The position numbers and the translations under genes are program-made. Of a stretch of DNA of 64,000 bases, positions 26,472 to 33,756 are shown piece by piece (within the stretch, counting starts at the first letter, position 1; the number at the start of each line of letters is the position of its first letter). The DNA lies in contig NZ_VWSH01000003.1 in assembly GCF_008629695.1 (NCBI RefSeq), forward strand, positions 371,688-435,687. The letters run 5' to 3'. The DNA is from Taibaiella lutea (lineage in GTDB: Bacteria > Bacteroidota > Bacteroidia > Chitinophagales > Chitinophagaceae). The notes beneath the pieces are model-generated. The model was not told the origin of the DNA. It ran no database searches and saw nothing but the letters and a program-made list of their open reading frames with translations.

Positions 26472-29081
26472 TTAAAAATATAATGGATTCTGAGATTGAT
26501 TTGGCGTTGCGTCGCTTACATTGTTATTGTCCGGCGGCGCTACAGTAGTTATTTTTATATCGTCGCGCAACAAGCTGTTTAAGTATTTTTCGTCAATATA
26601 ATTCGGGAAAAGACTTGGAACCACAAGGCTCATATCGCTGCTATCCGTATCATCAATCGCCCGCATCGGCGCAATGCTATCTATAACGCCATCATGCATT
26701 CTTCTTACGAAATAACCTTTATGCGTGAACTCAACATTGGCCTCATATTTGGTACCCGGCGTTTTTTGAAATATTTCATTGCCGCTGATCCTGTATGTTT
26801 TGGAGCCGATCAGGAATTGGCTGTTCTGTAATTTGTCAAATTTTAAATTCGTGTCAAATGCCAATACCTTTTCCGCCTGCTCAAAATTATTCAGGTCATT
26901 GAAAATCCTTGCAAACAAAGACTTCCGGTTAATCAATGGTTTCTTAGGCTCTTTCGTTTCTTCCTGTGTCGCTTCATCCGCAAAAATCAATTGAATAGGA
27001 TAGCCCGTCATCTCTGCATTCAAACGGATAGAATTATTAAACACACCTTTGATACAGATATCTTTTAGTTCGTTGCTGTTCAATAAATTTATTTTAGAAC
27101 CGTCAACGCCCAAATCTTTTGTCAGCTTGTCTTTCAGCTTATCCACCAATGGTTTAAACATAAAGCTGCGGCCCGTAAGTATTACCCCTGCACAATTAAA
27201 GTCTTTTTTATTTTCCTTTATAAGCTTTAAATAACTGACGGTACTTTCTGCTATAAAGTTGCAGGCATCATCCACATAATGATAGAAATCGGCAGCATTC
27301 TCAATGCCCGAAAGCAGGCTGATTAAGGTATTGATGCCATCGCCATATTCAATCAGATCTTTAAAAGTAATATCTCCGCTTTTTGCATAATCCCATGTGC
27401 TTCGCACCTGGTCATTCATGTTGATGCCTTTATAATTAAACTTCAGGCGTTCCAGTTCTGTATAGAAATTATTCTTGCGTTCTAAATCATCGCTCGTTAA
27501 TATGCCTACAATCCTGTCTTTTATAAACTTGATGCTGCTTTGTTTTGTTTCCGCAGTTTCACGTATATAATGCAGCAATGTTTCGAACAAAGCATAAGTA
27601 ATCATATTGCCCGCACCAGAAAAACCATTGCGGTATATAGGTTTCAGGTCAAAAATGCTGTCCTTCCCTGTTCTGATAATAGAAAAATCCGTTGTGCCTT
27701 TTCCCGAATCTATAATAATATAATCCCTGTCTTTTTCAACATGAATATTGCTCTTGTTAATGTACCCGATAAAGCTTGCATCACTTTCAGAAATAGTCAG
27801 TACTTCCCAGGCCAGGATCTTTCCCTGATATTCCGACTCGCTTAATTCCCTGAATATATTACCTAACTGATGCTGTATATAATTAATGTCGTTAGTGTCA
27901 TAAATGTTCGGAACCAATAACATTAACCGGATAAAGCGGGTGGCATTATTGTACCGGATAAACTCTTTTTTCAGGAAAGAAGTTATCATGACTTTCAGGA
28001 TCGTATTGTAAACCTTTTGTTTGATTTCACTCATCTTGATAGGAATGCCATAGCCATCCTTTTCAATTTCAAAGCTGATGCCATTCAATAAGTCTTCATG
28101 CTTGTGAATGATTTTCAGGTTAGGCAGCTGATGAAATTTCTGTTCCGTCAAAGTATTGAACCCGTCTTTGGTATTAACCAGCATCTTTAAGTTGTCGGCA
28201 ATATTTTTAATGAAGACCTCTTTGTCTATATCTTCATATTCGCCGCTCAGCTGCTCTTTCAGGAAGAACAGGGATTTATAGAAATTCGTATTCTTTTCTT
28301 CCTGATAGAAATCCACTATTTCATTTTGTGAAACCCAGCCATTGCTTTTATGAAAGGATACGATATTGCGAAACAGATTTTCAATTTCAGGTTTCTTTTC
28401 CAGCAAATTAAAATCATTGGAATAACGCTTAACCGCCATCTGGCTCGATTCCGAACCGAAGTCCAGCGCAATACCCAGAAACTGTGACGGATGTGCCAGA
28501 TAAATATCCAGTGTATTGGAATAATTTTCTCCGTTAACCTCCAGTACTACTTTCAGGCTCACTTTATTACGGTCAAAAAGTTGCTGGTCAATTGCTTTTA
28601 TCTGGCGGCTTTTAATATAAACGCCCATTGCCTTCGATTCAAACGAAAGATTCAGATGGCTGTTGGCATTTCCTAAAATCTCCTGTTGCTCATGTAGGGT
28701 AAACTTATTTTCAGGCGTTGCAGGTGCTAATTCCGGTAAAAAATCTTCAAGATCTTCATAGCTTAATTTCTCTTTTTGTTTTTCCGGTTCTGCTGCCTTC
28801 TGTTCTTTGGGCTTTTCCGGCTGACGTTCATACAGGCGAAGCGTCACTACATTGTTCTGGTAGCTGCAAGCGGCATCCATTTGTGCCATGTTCAGGTCAC
28901 GACTGCCTTCTACAAACGTTTTTATGACGCTCGATCTCAGTATGGAAAGCAGGTTAAAGCTCGTAAGGCTCGGCACTTCCACAATATAGCTGCTGTTCCC
29001 CGTTGTAACACTCGATTCTGTCAGTTCAAGCAGGATTTCTCTTCTGTCGTTTATGATTACCGGTATGGAGTAGAATTTCAT
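26472..29081 (-). CDS. actin/Hsp70-fold ATPase, first gene of the SEDS-PBP unit
   Basis: 869 residues. The nucleotide-binding motifs of the actin/Hsp70 superfamily are readable in order: phosphate-1 IALDFGSESSQMAVKRY (D207), a VPNIYDTNDINYIQ segment near 390, phosphate-2 YIIIDSGKGTTDFSIIR (D458, D465) and an adenosine motif AGVILTGRSFMFKPL (about 631-645). An N-terminal region of about 190 residues and a Glu/Lys-rich linker (about 88-115) precede the fold, and a C-terminal extension follows it. No membrane helix, so cytoplasmic. It is not ordinary DnaK, FtsA or MreB; SrfB-like proteins are a possible relative. Its first position in the operon suggests it powers or organises the membrane components. 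Confidence 0.8.
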   Translation of the reverse strand: MKFYSIPVIINDRREILLELTESSVTTGNSSYIVEVPSLTSFNLLSILRSSVIKTFVEGSRDLNMAQMDAACSYQNNVVTLRLYERQPEKPKEQKAAEPEKQKEKLSYEDLEDFLPELAPATPENKFTLHEQQEILGNANSHLNLSFESKAMGVYIKSRQIKAIDQQLFDRNKVSLKVVLEVNGENYSNTLDIYLAHPSQFLGIALDFGSESSQMAVKRYSNDFNLLEKKPEIENLFRNIVSFHKSNGWVSQNEIVDFYQEEKNTNFYKSLFFLKEQLSGEYEDIDKEVFIKNIADNLKMLVNTKDGFNTLTEQKFHQLPNLKIIHKHEDLLNGISFEIEKDGYGIPIKMSEIKQKVYNTILKVMITSFLKKEFIRYNNATRFIRLMLLVPNIYDTNDINYIQHQLGNIFRELSESEYQGKILAWEVLTISESDASFIGYINKSNIHVEKDRDYIIIDSGKGTTDFSIIRTGKDSIFDLKPIYRNGFSGAGNMITYALFETLLHYIRETAETKQSSIKFIKDRIVGILTSDDLERKNNFYTELERLKFNYKGINMNDQVRSTWDYAKSGDITFKDLIEYGDGINTLISLLSGIENAADFYHYVDDACNFIAESTVSYLKLIKENKKDFNCAGVILTGRSFMFKPLVDKLKDKLTKDLGVDGSKINLLNSNELKDICIKGVFNNSIRLNAEMTGYPIQLIFADEATQEETKEPKKPLINRKSLFARIFNDLNNFEQAEKVLAFDTNLKFDKLQNSQFLIGSKTYRISGNEIFQKTPGTKYEANVEFTHKGYFVRRMHDGVIDSIAPMRAIDDTDSSDMSLVVPSLFPNYIDEKYLNSLLRDDIKITTVAPPDNNNVSDATPNQSQNPLYF

Positions 29082-29113
29082 TTTCGCTTATTTTTCATTC
29101 TAAAAAATGTAAA

Positions 29114-29121
29114 CAAATGTA
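29114..29121 (-). promoter_or_regulatory. promoter -7 element of the four-gene unit
   Basis: TACATTTG on the minus strand, an exact TAnnTTTG match 32 bases before the ATPase start codon. No clear TTTG lies 20 bases upstream, where the palindrome at 29127-29163 begins. Confidence 0.6.
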
Positions 29122-29126
29122 ATTAA

Positions 29127-29163
29127 AATAGTAGAGACGTTGCATTGCAACGCCTCTACTATT
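29127..29163. terminator. terminator / dispersed palindrome after the hydroxylase gene
   Basis: Near-perfect palindrome with arms AATAGTAGAG-A-CGTTGCA and the complement of AATAGTAGAG-G-CGTTGCA, one mismatch. It lies just after the fatty acid hydroxylase stop codon and before the four-gene unit promoter, so it can insulate the two. The core GTAGAGACGTTGCA resembles a palindromic repeat common in Bacteroidota and cyanobacterial genomes (from memory). Confidence 0.8.
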
Positions 29164-29188
29164 CTGTATTTTAAATAATCCGGTCCGT

Positions 29189-29800
29189 TTATTTCTTTGG
29201 AGGAATGGTTCCAAAAACATGGTCCCACATAACAGAGCTGACACCAAAACCTTTTTCCGGATATTTGTAATGATGCAAGTGATGGTTACGCCACAAGGCT
29301 TTAAGAAAGGTTGGCGGAGTAAAAGCATGGATAGCGTAATGCATGCTGCCATAAAGCAGATAGCCGAAAAGGAACCCGGAAAAGAACCCTAACACATTCC
29401 AGCCGAAAATTAAATATTGTAAGGAAAAAAAGAAAGTAGCCACAATAAGGCTTGGCACCGGCGGCATAAACAAACGTTCCCTGTCTCTGGGATATTCATG
29501 ATGAATGCCATGCAGCTTATAAATAGCACGCTGTACCTTAGGGCTATCAGATACGATATGAAAGATAAAACGGTGTATGATATATTCTATCAGCGTCCAC
29601 GCAAACAAACCTGCAATAAAGAAAGCAGCCATGCCTGCTACAGACAGTTCTTTATAAACTACACCGTAATATAAAAGGAAGACAATAGTTGGAACATACA
29701 TGCTGTAGATTACAATAGGATGCGTTTTAGTCATCATTTCCAGATATTCGCTCTGGAAAACCTTGCCTTGTCCCTTGTTTTTTATCTTTTCAATATGCAT
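29189..29800 (-). CDS. fatty acid hydroxylase / sterol desaturase family protein
   Basis: 203 residues, integral membrane di-iron enzyme. The histidine clusters are complete: H76-x4-H81 (HRFIFH), H97-x2-H100-H101 (HGIHHEYP), H154-x3-H158 (HYAIH) and H173-H174-x-H176-H177 (HHLHH). Four or more hydrophobic segments surround them. The closest known role is fatty acid 2-hydroxylase, which hydroxylates the acyl chain of sphingolipids. With the oxoamine synthase at 2238-3491 this suggests hydroxylated sphingolipid or sulfonolipid synthesis. The gene lies upstream of the four-gene unit but is separated from it by a terminator. Confidence 0.87.
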   Translation of the reverse strand: MHIEKIKNKGQGKVFQSEYLEMMTKTHPIVIYSMYVPTIVFLLYYGVVYKELSVAGMAAFFIAGLFAWTLIEYIIHRFIFHIVSDSPKVQRAIYKLHGIHHEYPRDRERLFMPPVPSLIVATFFFSLQYLIFGWNVLGFFSGFLFGYLLYGSMHYAIHAFTPPTFLKALWRNHHLHHYKYPEKGFGVSSVMWDHVFGTIPPKK

Positions 29801-29864
29801 CTGGTTGGGCGGTTATTGTGATACGAAAATAACAAAACGAATGCTAAAAAGTTTGTAAAAACAG

Positions 29865-29891
29865 AAAGGCAATTCCGGAGAATTGCCTTTT
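29865..29891 (-). terminator. terminator after paaA
   Basis: Stem AAAGGCAATTC (29865-29875) with GAATTGCCTTT (29880-29890), 4-base loop. On the minus strand it follows the paaA stop codon. Confidence 0.82.
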
Positions 29892-29917
29892 AATAATTTG
29901 ATAATGATGTAGTTTTG

Positions 29918-30859
29918 TTATGCCGCTTCCTTTTTTGCCTTGCGTTTTTCGGCATGGGCCTGCGCCGCTTCTCTTACCCATTCGCCTTCTTCCCATGCCT
30001 TTTTGCGTGTTTCCAGTCTTTCTTTGTTACAAGGGCCGTTTCCTTTTACCACATTCCAGAACTCATCCCAATTGATTTCACCGAAATCGTAATGGCCTCT
30101 TTCTTCATTCCACTTCAAATCTTTATCAGGAATGGTAAGGCCCAATATTTTAGCCTGTTCCACCGTTACATCCACAAATTTCTGGCGTAGTTCATCATTG
30201 CTGAAACGTTTAATTTTCCATTTCATGCTCTGAATAGAGTTAGGACTGGCATCATCCGTCGGCCCGAACATCATAATAGAAGGCCACCACCAGCGGTTCA
30301 GCGCATCCTGTGCCATTTTCTTCTGAACAGAAGAACCTTTGCTTAAAGTCAGCATAATTTCATAACCCTGGCGTTGATGAAAGCTTTCCTCTTTGCAAAC
30401 CCTTACCATGGCACGGCTGTATGGACCGTAAGATGCACGACAAAGCGGCACCTGGTTCATAATAGCAGCCCCGTCTACCAACCAGCCAATGGCGCCCATG
30501 TCGGCCCATGTGATAGTCGGATAATTAAAGATAGAAGAATATTTTGCTTCGCCGCTATGCAGCTGGCTGTACATTTTATCGCGCGAGATACCTAAAGTTT
30601 CGGCAGCGCTGTACAGGTACAGGCCATGTCCGGCTTCATCCTGAACCTTTGCCAGCAATACCGCTTTACGGCGTAAAGACGGTGCGCGCGTAATCCAGTT
30701 TCCTTCAGGCAGCATACCGATGATTTCGCTGTGCGCATGTTGGGAAATCTGACGGATTAAAGTCTGGCGATATTTTTCAGGCATCCAGTCTTTCGGCTCG
30801 ATGCGCAATTCGTTATCTATTTTTTCCTGAAACTTTTGTTCCAAATTAATTTCAGCCAT
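29918..30859 (-). CDS. paaA: 1,2-phenylacetyl-CoA epoxidase subunit A
   Basis: 313 residues from ATG 30859 ([14 protein letters not shown]). Matches PaaA, the catalytic di-iron subunit of the phenylacetyl-CoA epoxidase. The ligand-bearing segments [13 protein letters not shown] and [12 protein letters not shown] (ExxH) are visible, as is the conserved WPEKYR-like start ([20 protein letters not shown]). It introduces oxygen into the aromatic ring at the start of aerobic phenylacetate breakdown. A longer start at 30880 would lie inside the promoter TAACTTTG (30885-30878), so the shorter start is chosen. None of paaB, C, D, E is next to it, which is unusual because the complex needs them. Confidence 0.92.
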   Translation of the reverse strand: MAEINLEQKFQEKIDNELRIEPKDWMPEKYRQTLIRQISQHAHSEIIGMLPEGNWITRAPSLRRKAVLLAKVQDEAGHGLYLYSAAETLGISRDKMYSQLHSGEAKYSSIFNYPTITWADMGAIGWLVDGAAIMNQVPLCRASYGPYSRAMVRVCKEESFHQRQGYEIMLTLSKGSSVQKKMAQDALNRWWWPSIMMFGPTDDASPNSIQSMKWKIKRFSNDELRQKFVDVTVEQAKILGLTIPDKDLKWNEERGHYDFGEINWDEFWNVVKGNGPCNKERLETRKKAWEEGEWVREAAQAHAEKRKAKKEAA

Positions 30860-30877
30860 AAAACAAAGTTGAAGAGG

Positions 30878-30885
30878 CAAAGTTA
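30878..30885 (-). promoter_or_regulatory. paaA promoter -7 element
   Basis: TAACTTTG on the minus strand, exact TAnnTTTG, ending 18 bases before the paaA ATG. Confidence 0.6.
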
Positions 30886-31140
30886 AGGTAATTCTGCCAT
30901 TTACTTTAATGATGTGCTATAGCCTTCCTGTAAGGCCGGGTTCTTCTTGTCGAAGTGCTAAAAGGGACTGACGTTTGACGGATGCTTTAATTCTTTGCTT
31001 ACTGTAGCAAAAATGTTTGCCACTTCTTTTTTGAACAATCTCACCTGCCTGAAAAAATACACAGGCAATACGATTGGGATGAGAAATAAAATAATTCACT
31101 ATCAATAATTGTTTCAATGTTTTTGCGGATAGCTTCCGCC

Positions 31141-31166
31141 TCCCACCTTGTCATACCGAGGCGGGA
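31141..31166. repeat. REP-like hairpin with TTGTCATACCGAGG loop
   Basis: Arms TCCCACCT and AGGCGGGA pair at 7 of 8 positions around TGTCATACCG, followed by TCTTTT. The CACCTTGTCATnCCGA wording resembles a dispersed repeat of Bacteroidota intergenic DNA (from memory, not searched). Confidence 0.5.
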
Positions 31167-31210
31167 TCTTTTAACGCAATTGTCATTAACCCCATTCACC
31201 AAAATAGAAA

Positions 31211-31254
31211 ACCCTGAAAGGGTGAAAGACAATAGCGATGGGTGCAACCCATCG
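31211..31254. repeat. dispersed two-hairpin element
   Basis: ACCCT-GAA-AGGGT (31211-31223) then, after 12 bases, CGATGGGT-GCA-ACCCATCG (31236-31254), both perfect small hairpins. The combination of a CCCTGAAAGGG hairpin with a GGGTGCAACCC hairpin is a pattern I recall from other Bacteroidota intergenic regions. Confidence 0.6.
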
Positions 31255-31268
31255 TAAAAATGTAATTG

Positions 31269-31415
31269 CATTTGCCACAAATGGAAACTCATTTGTTGCA
31301 GACGCATTACTATTTGCTTTAAATCGAACTTCATTTGACACACATGGAAACTCGTTTGCCACAGATGCATAATAATTTGCCATTAATCGTTATTCATTTG
31401 TTACCGGTGTATTAA
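31269..31415 (-). repeat. seven-unit 21-bp degenerate tandem array A
   Basis: Seven consecutive units of exactly 21 bases, starting at 31269, 31290, 31311, 31332, 31353, 31374 and 31395. Most begin CATTTG and several contain CCACAnATG. Read on the minus strand the frame is open and gives heptads such as VANEFPC, VSNEVRF and ATNEFPF. The array at 59267-59413 has the same period, copy number and reading-frame logic. No start, leader or conserved continuation suggests a real protein. Confidence 0.8.
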
Positions 31416-31505
31416 TATTCGTCCGGCATGCACTTGATTAAGGTCAATTTCCATTTTCCGCAGGCATTTCTTAATCTGGTTTATGGCTAAACGATAGATA
31501 AATTC

Positions 31506-31513
31506 TAATTTTG
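31506..31513 (+). promoter_or_regulatory. mqo promoter -7 element
   Basis: TAATTTTG, exact TAnnTTTG, ending 18 bases before the mqo ATG at 31532. It also shows that an in-frame TTG at 31511 is not the start. Confidence 0.65.
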
Positions 31514-31531
31514 CGCCCTTATTTAACCGAA

Positions 31532-33037
31532 ATGACAAAGAAATCAGAAGACCAAGTGGTAGATGTGGTGCTTATCGGCGCAGGCATCATGAGCGCAACA
31601 TTAGGCGTTTTCCTGAAACAATTACAGCCTGATTGGAATATAGAGATACTGGAAAGATTGGATGAAGTAGCTGCCGAAAGTTCTGCGGCATGGAACAATG
31701 CAGGTACCGGCCATGCCGCTTTATGCGAGCTGAACTATACCCCGCAAAAAGAAGACGGTTCCGTTGATTGCAGCAAAGCCTTTAAGATTAATGAACAATT
31801 TGAAGTTTCAAAACAGTTTTGGGCCTATCTCGTAGAGCATGACCTTATAAAACCCGATTTTATAAAACCCGTGCCGCATATGAGCTTCGTGCGCGGTGCC
31901 GAAGATATTGCTTACCTGAAGAAACGCCATGAAGCCCTTACGCAACATGAATTGTTTAAAGGCATGCAATACTCGGAAGACCATGCCGTATTGAAGCAAT
32001 GGTTTCCCCTCATGATGGAAGACCGTGATCCCACCGAAGAAGTAGCGGCAACAAAAATGGACCTCGGTACCGACGTTAATTTTGGTGCATTGGCCTGGTC
32101 TATGATTCAGTATCTGTTCAGCCGCGACAGATCCATTCTGAAGCTGGCGCAGGACGTAAAAGATATTGACCGCAGCAAAGACGATAAATACTGGGAAGTA
32201 AAAGTAAAGAACCTCACTACCGATGTTACCCGTATCATAAAAGCAAAATTTGTTTTCATCGGCGCAGGCGGCGGCGCCTTGCATCTACTGGAAAAATCCG
32301 ATATCCCCGAAGCAAAAGGTTATGGCGGATTTCCTGTAAGTGGCCAGTGGCTGCGTTGCACCAATCCTGAAGTTATAGAAAGGCATCATGCAAAGGTTTA
32401 TGGTAAAGCAGCTGTAGGTGCGCCACCAATGTCCGTTCCGCATCTGGACAGCCGCATGATCAACGGCGAAAAGGAATTGCTGTTCGGGCCTTATGCAGGA
32501 TTCTCCACCAAGTTTTTGAAGAACGGCTCCTACATGGACCTGCCTACTTCCATTAAGTTCGGCAATATCGTTCCCATGTTACAGGCAGGCATACACAATC
32601 TTTCGCTTACCAAATACCTGATTCAGCAAGTACGCCTGTCTCCGGAAGAAAAACTGGAAGTGCTGAAAGAATTTTATCCCGATGCAAAAATGGAAGACTG
32701 GGAGCTTGCCATCGCAGGACAACGGGTACAGGTAATCAAGAAAAATGCAGAAGGCGATGGCGTGCTTGAATTTGGCACCGAACTGGTAAGCGCTGCCGAT
32801 GGCTCTATTGCAGCCTTGCTCGGCGCATCTCCCGGTGCATCTACAGCAGTTTCGGTAATGTTGGAATTGTTGAAAAAATGCTTCCCTGAACAAATGAGTT
32901 CGGCTTCATGGCAAAGCAAAATCAGGGAAATGATTCCTTCCTTTGGCCGGGAATTAGGAAACAACCCTGACTTACTGCACGAAATGAGGAAATGGTATTC
33001 CGGAGTTTTAAAGTTGGATACTGCTGAAACTGTGTAG
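31532..33037 (+). CDS. mqo: malate:quinone oxidoreductase
   Basis: 501 residues from ATG 31532. FAD-binding Rossmann motif [19 protein letters not shown] at the N-terminus and the Mqo-specific [20 protein letters not shown] shortly after. The C-terminal block [11 protein letters not shown]-like ([20 protein letters not shown]) and [20 protein letters not shown] complete the family match. It is a peripheral membrane enzyme that oxidises malate to oxaloacetate and reduces quinone, feeding both the TCA cycle and respiration. A single-gene transcript is likely. Normal length for the family. Confidence 0.95.
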   Translation: MTKKSEDQVVDVVLIGAGIMSATLGVFLKQLQPDWNIEILERLDEVAAESSAAWNNAGTGHAALCELNYTPQKEDGSVDCSKAFKINEQFEVSKQFWAYLVEHDLIKPDFIKPVPHMSFVRGAEDIAYLKKRHEALTQHELFKGMQYSEDHAVLKQWFPLMMEDRDPTEEVAATKMDLGTDVNFGALAWSMIQYLFSRDRSILKLAQDVKDIDRSKDDKYWEVKVKNLTTDVTRIIKAKFVFIGAGGGALHLLEKSDIPEAKGYGGFPVSGQWLRCTNPEVIERHHAKVYGKAAVGAPPMSVPHLDSRMINGEKELLFGPYAGFSTKFLKNGSYMDLPTSIKFGNIVPMLQAGIHNLSLTKYLIQQVRLSPEEKLEVLKEFYPDAKMEDWELAIAGQRVQVIKKNAEGDGVLEFGTELVSAADGSIAALLGASPGASTAVSVMLELLKKCFPEQMSSASWQSKIREMIPSFGRELGNNPDLLHEMRKWYSGVLKLDTAETV

Positions 33038-33122
33038 AATGGTCACTCCAAAAAACAGGACGCATTTTGGAAAAGAAGGGCGCTGTTTTTTGAAAATGAT
33101 AAACATAAATTCAAAAATATTT

Positions 33123-33154
33123 TTTGAATAAAAAAGAAAAATATTATACATTTG
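33123..33154 (+). promoter_or_regulatory. rimP-nusA promoter
   Basis: TTTG at 33123-33126, exactly 20 bases, then TACATTTG at 33147-33154: a full Bacteroidota promoter. Predicted leader to the rimP ATG is about 85 bases. Confidence 0.8.
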
Positions 33155-33173
33155 CATAGAATTTCGAAAGAGA

Positions 33174-33192
33174 GGGGGCTACTAAAGCCCCC
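33174..33192 (+). promoter_or_regulatory. G/C-rich hairpin in the rimP-nusA leader
   Basis: GGGGGCT (33174-33180), loop ACTAA, AGCCCCC (33186-33192): a very stable 7-bp stem about 15 bases after the predicted transcription start. No T run follows directly, so it is more likely a leader structure than a terminator. Confidence 0.5.
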
Positions 33193-33244
33193 ATTCTTCG
33201 TTTTAAACCGGAATCGGAATATTAAACCTCGTCTTTTAAGGCAA

Positions 33245-33700
33245 ATGGAAAACAGTATAGTAAAGCAATTAACGGAAAAAACAGAAGCGCTCATTGCTGA
33301 TTCAGCTTTGTTTTTAGTAGAACTGACCGTATCTCCTGCAAACAATATCAAGATATTTATTGATGGTGATGCAGGCGTAACGATTGAAGCCGTTTCAAAA
33401 ATAAACAGAGCCTTGTATCGTCAATTGGAAGAAGAGGAATTTTTGAACGGAGATTTTTCGCTGGAAGTAAGCAGTCCCGGTGTAGATGAGCCCCTGAAAT
33501 TTTTACGCCAATATAATAAAAACATCGGCCGTAAAGTGGAAGTAACCCTAAATGAAGGCGAACCGGTTGAAGGTAAATTGATGGCAGCAACGGAAACCGA
33601 GATCACTATTGAAGAAACCATCGGCAAAAAGAAAGAAATAAAGGAAACGGTTATTCCTTTTAGTAATATCAAAAAAACAGTAGTTCAAATCAGTTTTTAA
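33245..33700 (+). CDS. rimP: ribosome maturation factor RimP
   Basis: 151 residues from ATG 33245 (MENSIVKQLTEKTEALI). Two RimP domains: the N-terminal alpha-beta domain with IKIFIDGDAGVTIEAVSKIN and LEVSSPGVDEPLKFLRQY (the highly conserved SPGxDxPL motif), then a C-terminal SH3-like barrel. It is required for maturation of the 30S subunit. The in-frame start at 33152 would begin inside the promoter and read through the leader hairpin, so it is rejected. Conserved order rimP-nusA-infB supports the call. Confidence 0.93.
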   Translation: MENSIVKQLTEKTEALIADSALFLVELTVSPANNIKIFIDGDAGVTIEAVSKINRALYRQLEEEEFLNGDFSLEVSSPGVDEPLKFLRQYNKNIGRKVEVTLNEGEPVEGKLMAATETEITIEETIGKKKEIKETVIPFSNIKKTVVQISF

Positions 33701-33725
33701 CATTGAATAGAAATCAGCAATTCAG

Positions 33726-33749
33726 CTATTCACTATTCACTATTCACTA
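33726..33749. repeat. short tandem CTATTCA repeat before nusA
   Basis: Three and a third copies of the 7-mer CTATTCA in the 56-base rimP-nusA spacer, ending seven bases before the nusA start codon. Similar ATTCACTA words occur near dcd (57460-57475 and 58110-58135). Confidence 0.7.
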
Positions 33750-33756
33750 AAGTAAA

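Larger units (their letters stand above)
30886..31505. other. 620-base intergenic region rich in dispersed repeats
   Basis: No gene is supported. The region holds a hairpin of the TCCCACCT/AGGCGGGA type (31141-31166), a two-hairpin element (31211-31254) and a seven-unit 21-bp array (31269-31415), ending in the mqo promoter. Open frames on the minus strand here arise from the array and show no gene-like features. Confidence 0.7.

Noticed and set aside
31041-31383. Minus-strand open frames of 65 and 109 residues in the paaA-mqo spacer
   Set aside because: They are produced by the 21-bp array and adjoining repeats; heptad wording, no start signal and no family resemblance.
33152-33244. N-terminal extension of RimP
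   Set aside because: It starts within the promoter -7 element and reads through the leader hairpin; RimP homologues begin at MENSIV-like positions.
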